Source: Prionace glauca
Lineage: Eukaryota > Chordata > Chondrichthyes > Carcharhiniformes > Carcharhinidae
NCBI GenBank assembly: GCA_037974335.1
Contig: CM075760.1
Span: 55,298,890 to 55,362,889, forward strand
DNA length: 64,000 bases
Direction: 5' to 3'
Part shown: positions 62,841 through 64,000 of the stretch, piece by piece
Position numbering within the stretch: the stretch's first letter is position 1
How the letters are laid out: the number at the start of each line of letters is the position of its first letter
Made by a program: the position numbers and the translations under genes
The notes under the pieces: generated by a model
What the model saw: only the letters and a program-made list of their open reading frames with translations
Database searches by the model: none
What the model was told of the DNA's origin: nothing

Positions 62841-63514
62841 ACATTATTTGAATAATAGTAGAGCAGGGATTTGAGGAATATTTATACTTAGGTAGGAACA
62901 GCATCTGATCTGGAACTCGCTGCCTATGAAGATGGTGGAACTGAAAATGTTCAATCATTTCAAAATGAAATTGGGCGCGCATTCAAAGAAAATAAAACTT
63001 GCATTGTTGGCAAAGAAATAGAATAGGACTGATTGGTTCATTCTGTAGAGAATCAATCTGCAGTCCATAACATGATGTGGAGATGTCTGCATTGGACTGG
63101 GGTGGGCGCAGTAAGAATTCTCACATCAGGTGAACATCTCTGCTACCAAATAAACCTGTTGGACTTTAACCTGGTATTGTGAGACTTCTTACTGTCTGTC
63201 AGACATACAGGTTAGGTTGATTGCCCATGCTCAATTGCCACTTAGTGTCTCAGGATGTGTGGATTGGGGGGATTAGCAGGGTAATTCTGTCGTAAATCCG
63301 GGAGAGGGCCTGGGAAGAATGCTCTGTTGGAGAGTCAGCGCAGACTTGATGGGCCAAAAGGCCTCCTTCTGCACTGTAGGGATTCTGTGACTCAAGTTAC
63401 CCAATAGACTCCTTCTGTGCTGCAATGACTTTATGACTGGATGTATATAATGTAGCTACAGAAATATATTACAAAGTTAGAAATAATAAGAAATGGAAAG
63501 GGGGAAGAAAAGAA

Positions 63515-64000
63515 AGTGTTTTACTCACAGATGTTGGCCTCTTTTAGGTGAAATAAATCTACATTCCCTGACCGTAAATGTCGGCCTCTTTTAAGGTCAA
63601 ACAAATAAACAAACTCAAATTACATTGGGACAAAGTAAAAGGGGCCAAAAAAAGGGAACAAGCAGAACAAAATCAAAGTGCAAAGGAGACTTAAAAACAT
63701 CAAATTATAATGTGATTATTAGGGACAATAATGCACCCCAGCCCCTGCGGTGCCCAAAGAGCGCGAAGGCTTCAACTGCGCCTGTGGACACCGCATGCTC
63801 CCTCTCCAGGGACACCTGGCCGCGAACGTAGCCGCGGTAGAGGGGCAGACAGTCAGAATGGACGGCCCCCTCCATCGCCCACCGTAAATATTGGAGACAG
63901 GAGCAAGTTTTCGGTTTTCTGATACTCAATCTTCATTCACACAAAGCTCGCGCTCCGATTGGCTGGAGGACTAGCATTCTTCCGGTCCTCCAGCTCCTTC
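63515..64000. promoter_or_regulatory. ZNF promoter module, cut by the window end
   Basis: Minus-side donor with intron start at 63528, first exon to about 63930, then CTCGCGCTCCGATTGGCTGG with the first CCAAT box. The single uninterrupted GCGGTAGAGGGGCAGACAGT at 63833 is the empty site of the U2-like SINE in copy 1. The rest lies beyond the window. Confidence 0.7.

Larger units (their letters stand above)
59201..64000. repeat. Direct segmental duplication, copy 2 (continues beyond window)
   Basis: Collinear with 11956-18138 except for the LINE and U2-like SINE missing here and a SINE present only here. Contents in order: AT-rich start, LINE 3' end with nested SINE tail (59870-60280), non-CR1 LINE fragment (60280-60893), CR1 3' end (60934-61332), ZNF, leader, non-coding exon, repeats and the first part of a promoter. 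Confidence 0.92.

Noticed and set aside
1-64000. KRAB, SCAN, FiNZ or BTB domains fused to the ZNFs
   Set aside because: All ZNF ORFs start within a few residues of finger 1, and the BTB-BACK gene has no fingers. Upstream exons with such a domain were searched by eye without success.
1-64000. Retrovirus-like, Polinton or CRISPR elements
   Set aside because: No gag, integrase, protease, capsid or long terminal repeat signature was recognised, and all regular repeats are zinc fingers, LINE tails or short minisatellites.

Overview
The window reads as nuclear DNA of a cartilaginous fish, most likely a shark. Three things point there: short-intron C2H2 zinc-finger genes with no KRAB, SCAN or FiNZ domain; many CR1-type LINEs whose 3' ends carry (TTATGTTC)n tails; and tRNA-derived SINEs with the V-SINE-like core (TTTCCTCCGGGTGCTCCGG), all in an AT-leaning vertebrate background. 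The organism call is inference from repeat style, not a database match.

The locus is a poly-zinc-finger (ZNF) cluster. Nine ZNF loci are visible. Plus strand: 2140-3288, 19255-20184 and 56825-57727. Minus strand: 9440-10357, 15221-16066, 25609-27767, 33702-34040, 42312-43574 and 61328-62173. They hold 4 to 15 fingers in a single coding exon and nearly all begin MEKPWKC. A BTB-BACK gene resembling BTBD17 (48295-49647, plus) lies among them. Several ZNF loci share a 5' layout: a GC-rich promoter with CCAAT boxes, a CRE and NRF1-like sites, a non-coding first exon, an intron, then a coding exon whose leader still carries a relic finger. The promoter core is repeated at about 18.0, 29.0, 38.9, 45.2, 55.5 and 63.9 kb and looks bidirectional. 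The first ZNF instead has a tandemly doubled ZNF143/ETS-type promoter (252-700).

Layout: 0.2-3.3 kb first ZNF; 3.3-8.3 kb LINE and SINE debris; 9.4-10.4 kb decaying ZNF; 11.9-18.1 kb block with ZNF 15221-16066, repeated in direct orientation at 59.2-64.0 kb and running off the window; 19.2-21.4 kb ZNF cut by a LINE in its last finger; 21.6-25.2 kb mostly unrecognised; 25.6-27.8 kb ZNF split by a near-identical LINE, giving an in-frame finger/reverse-transcriptase ORF; 29-33.5 kb orphan promoter and repeats; 33.7-34.0 kb four-finger ZNF; 35-42 kb repeats; 42.3-43.6 kb 15-finger ZNF; 45-48.2 kb promoter and LINEs; 48.3-49.6 kb BTB-BACK gene; 50.9-54.65 kb inverted copy of 3.3-5.5 kb; 55.4-57.7 kb promoter and ZNF; 58-64 kb duplicated blocks.

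The ZNF proteins are probably nuclear DNA-binding factors that diversify by duplication, finger loss, gene conversion and LINE insertion. Targets cannot be read from sequence alone. The duplicated blocks act as natural controls: several insertions in one copy have a clean empty site in the other. No bacterial, CRISPR, rRNA or intact tRNA gene and no recognisable retrovirus-like element was seen.
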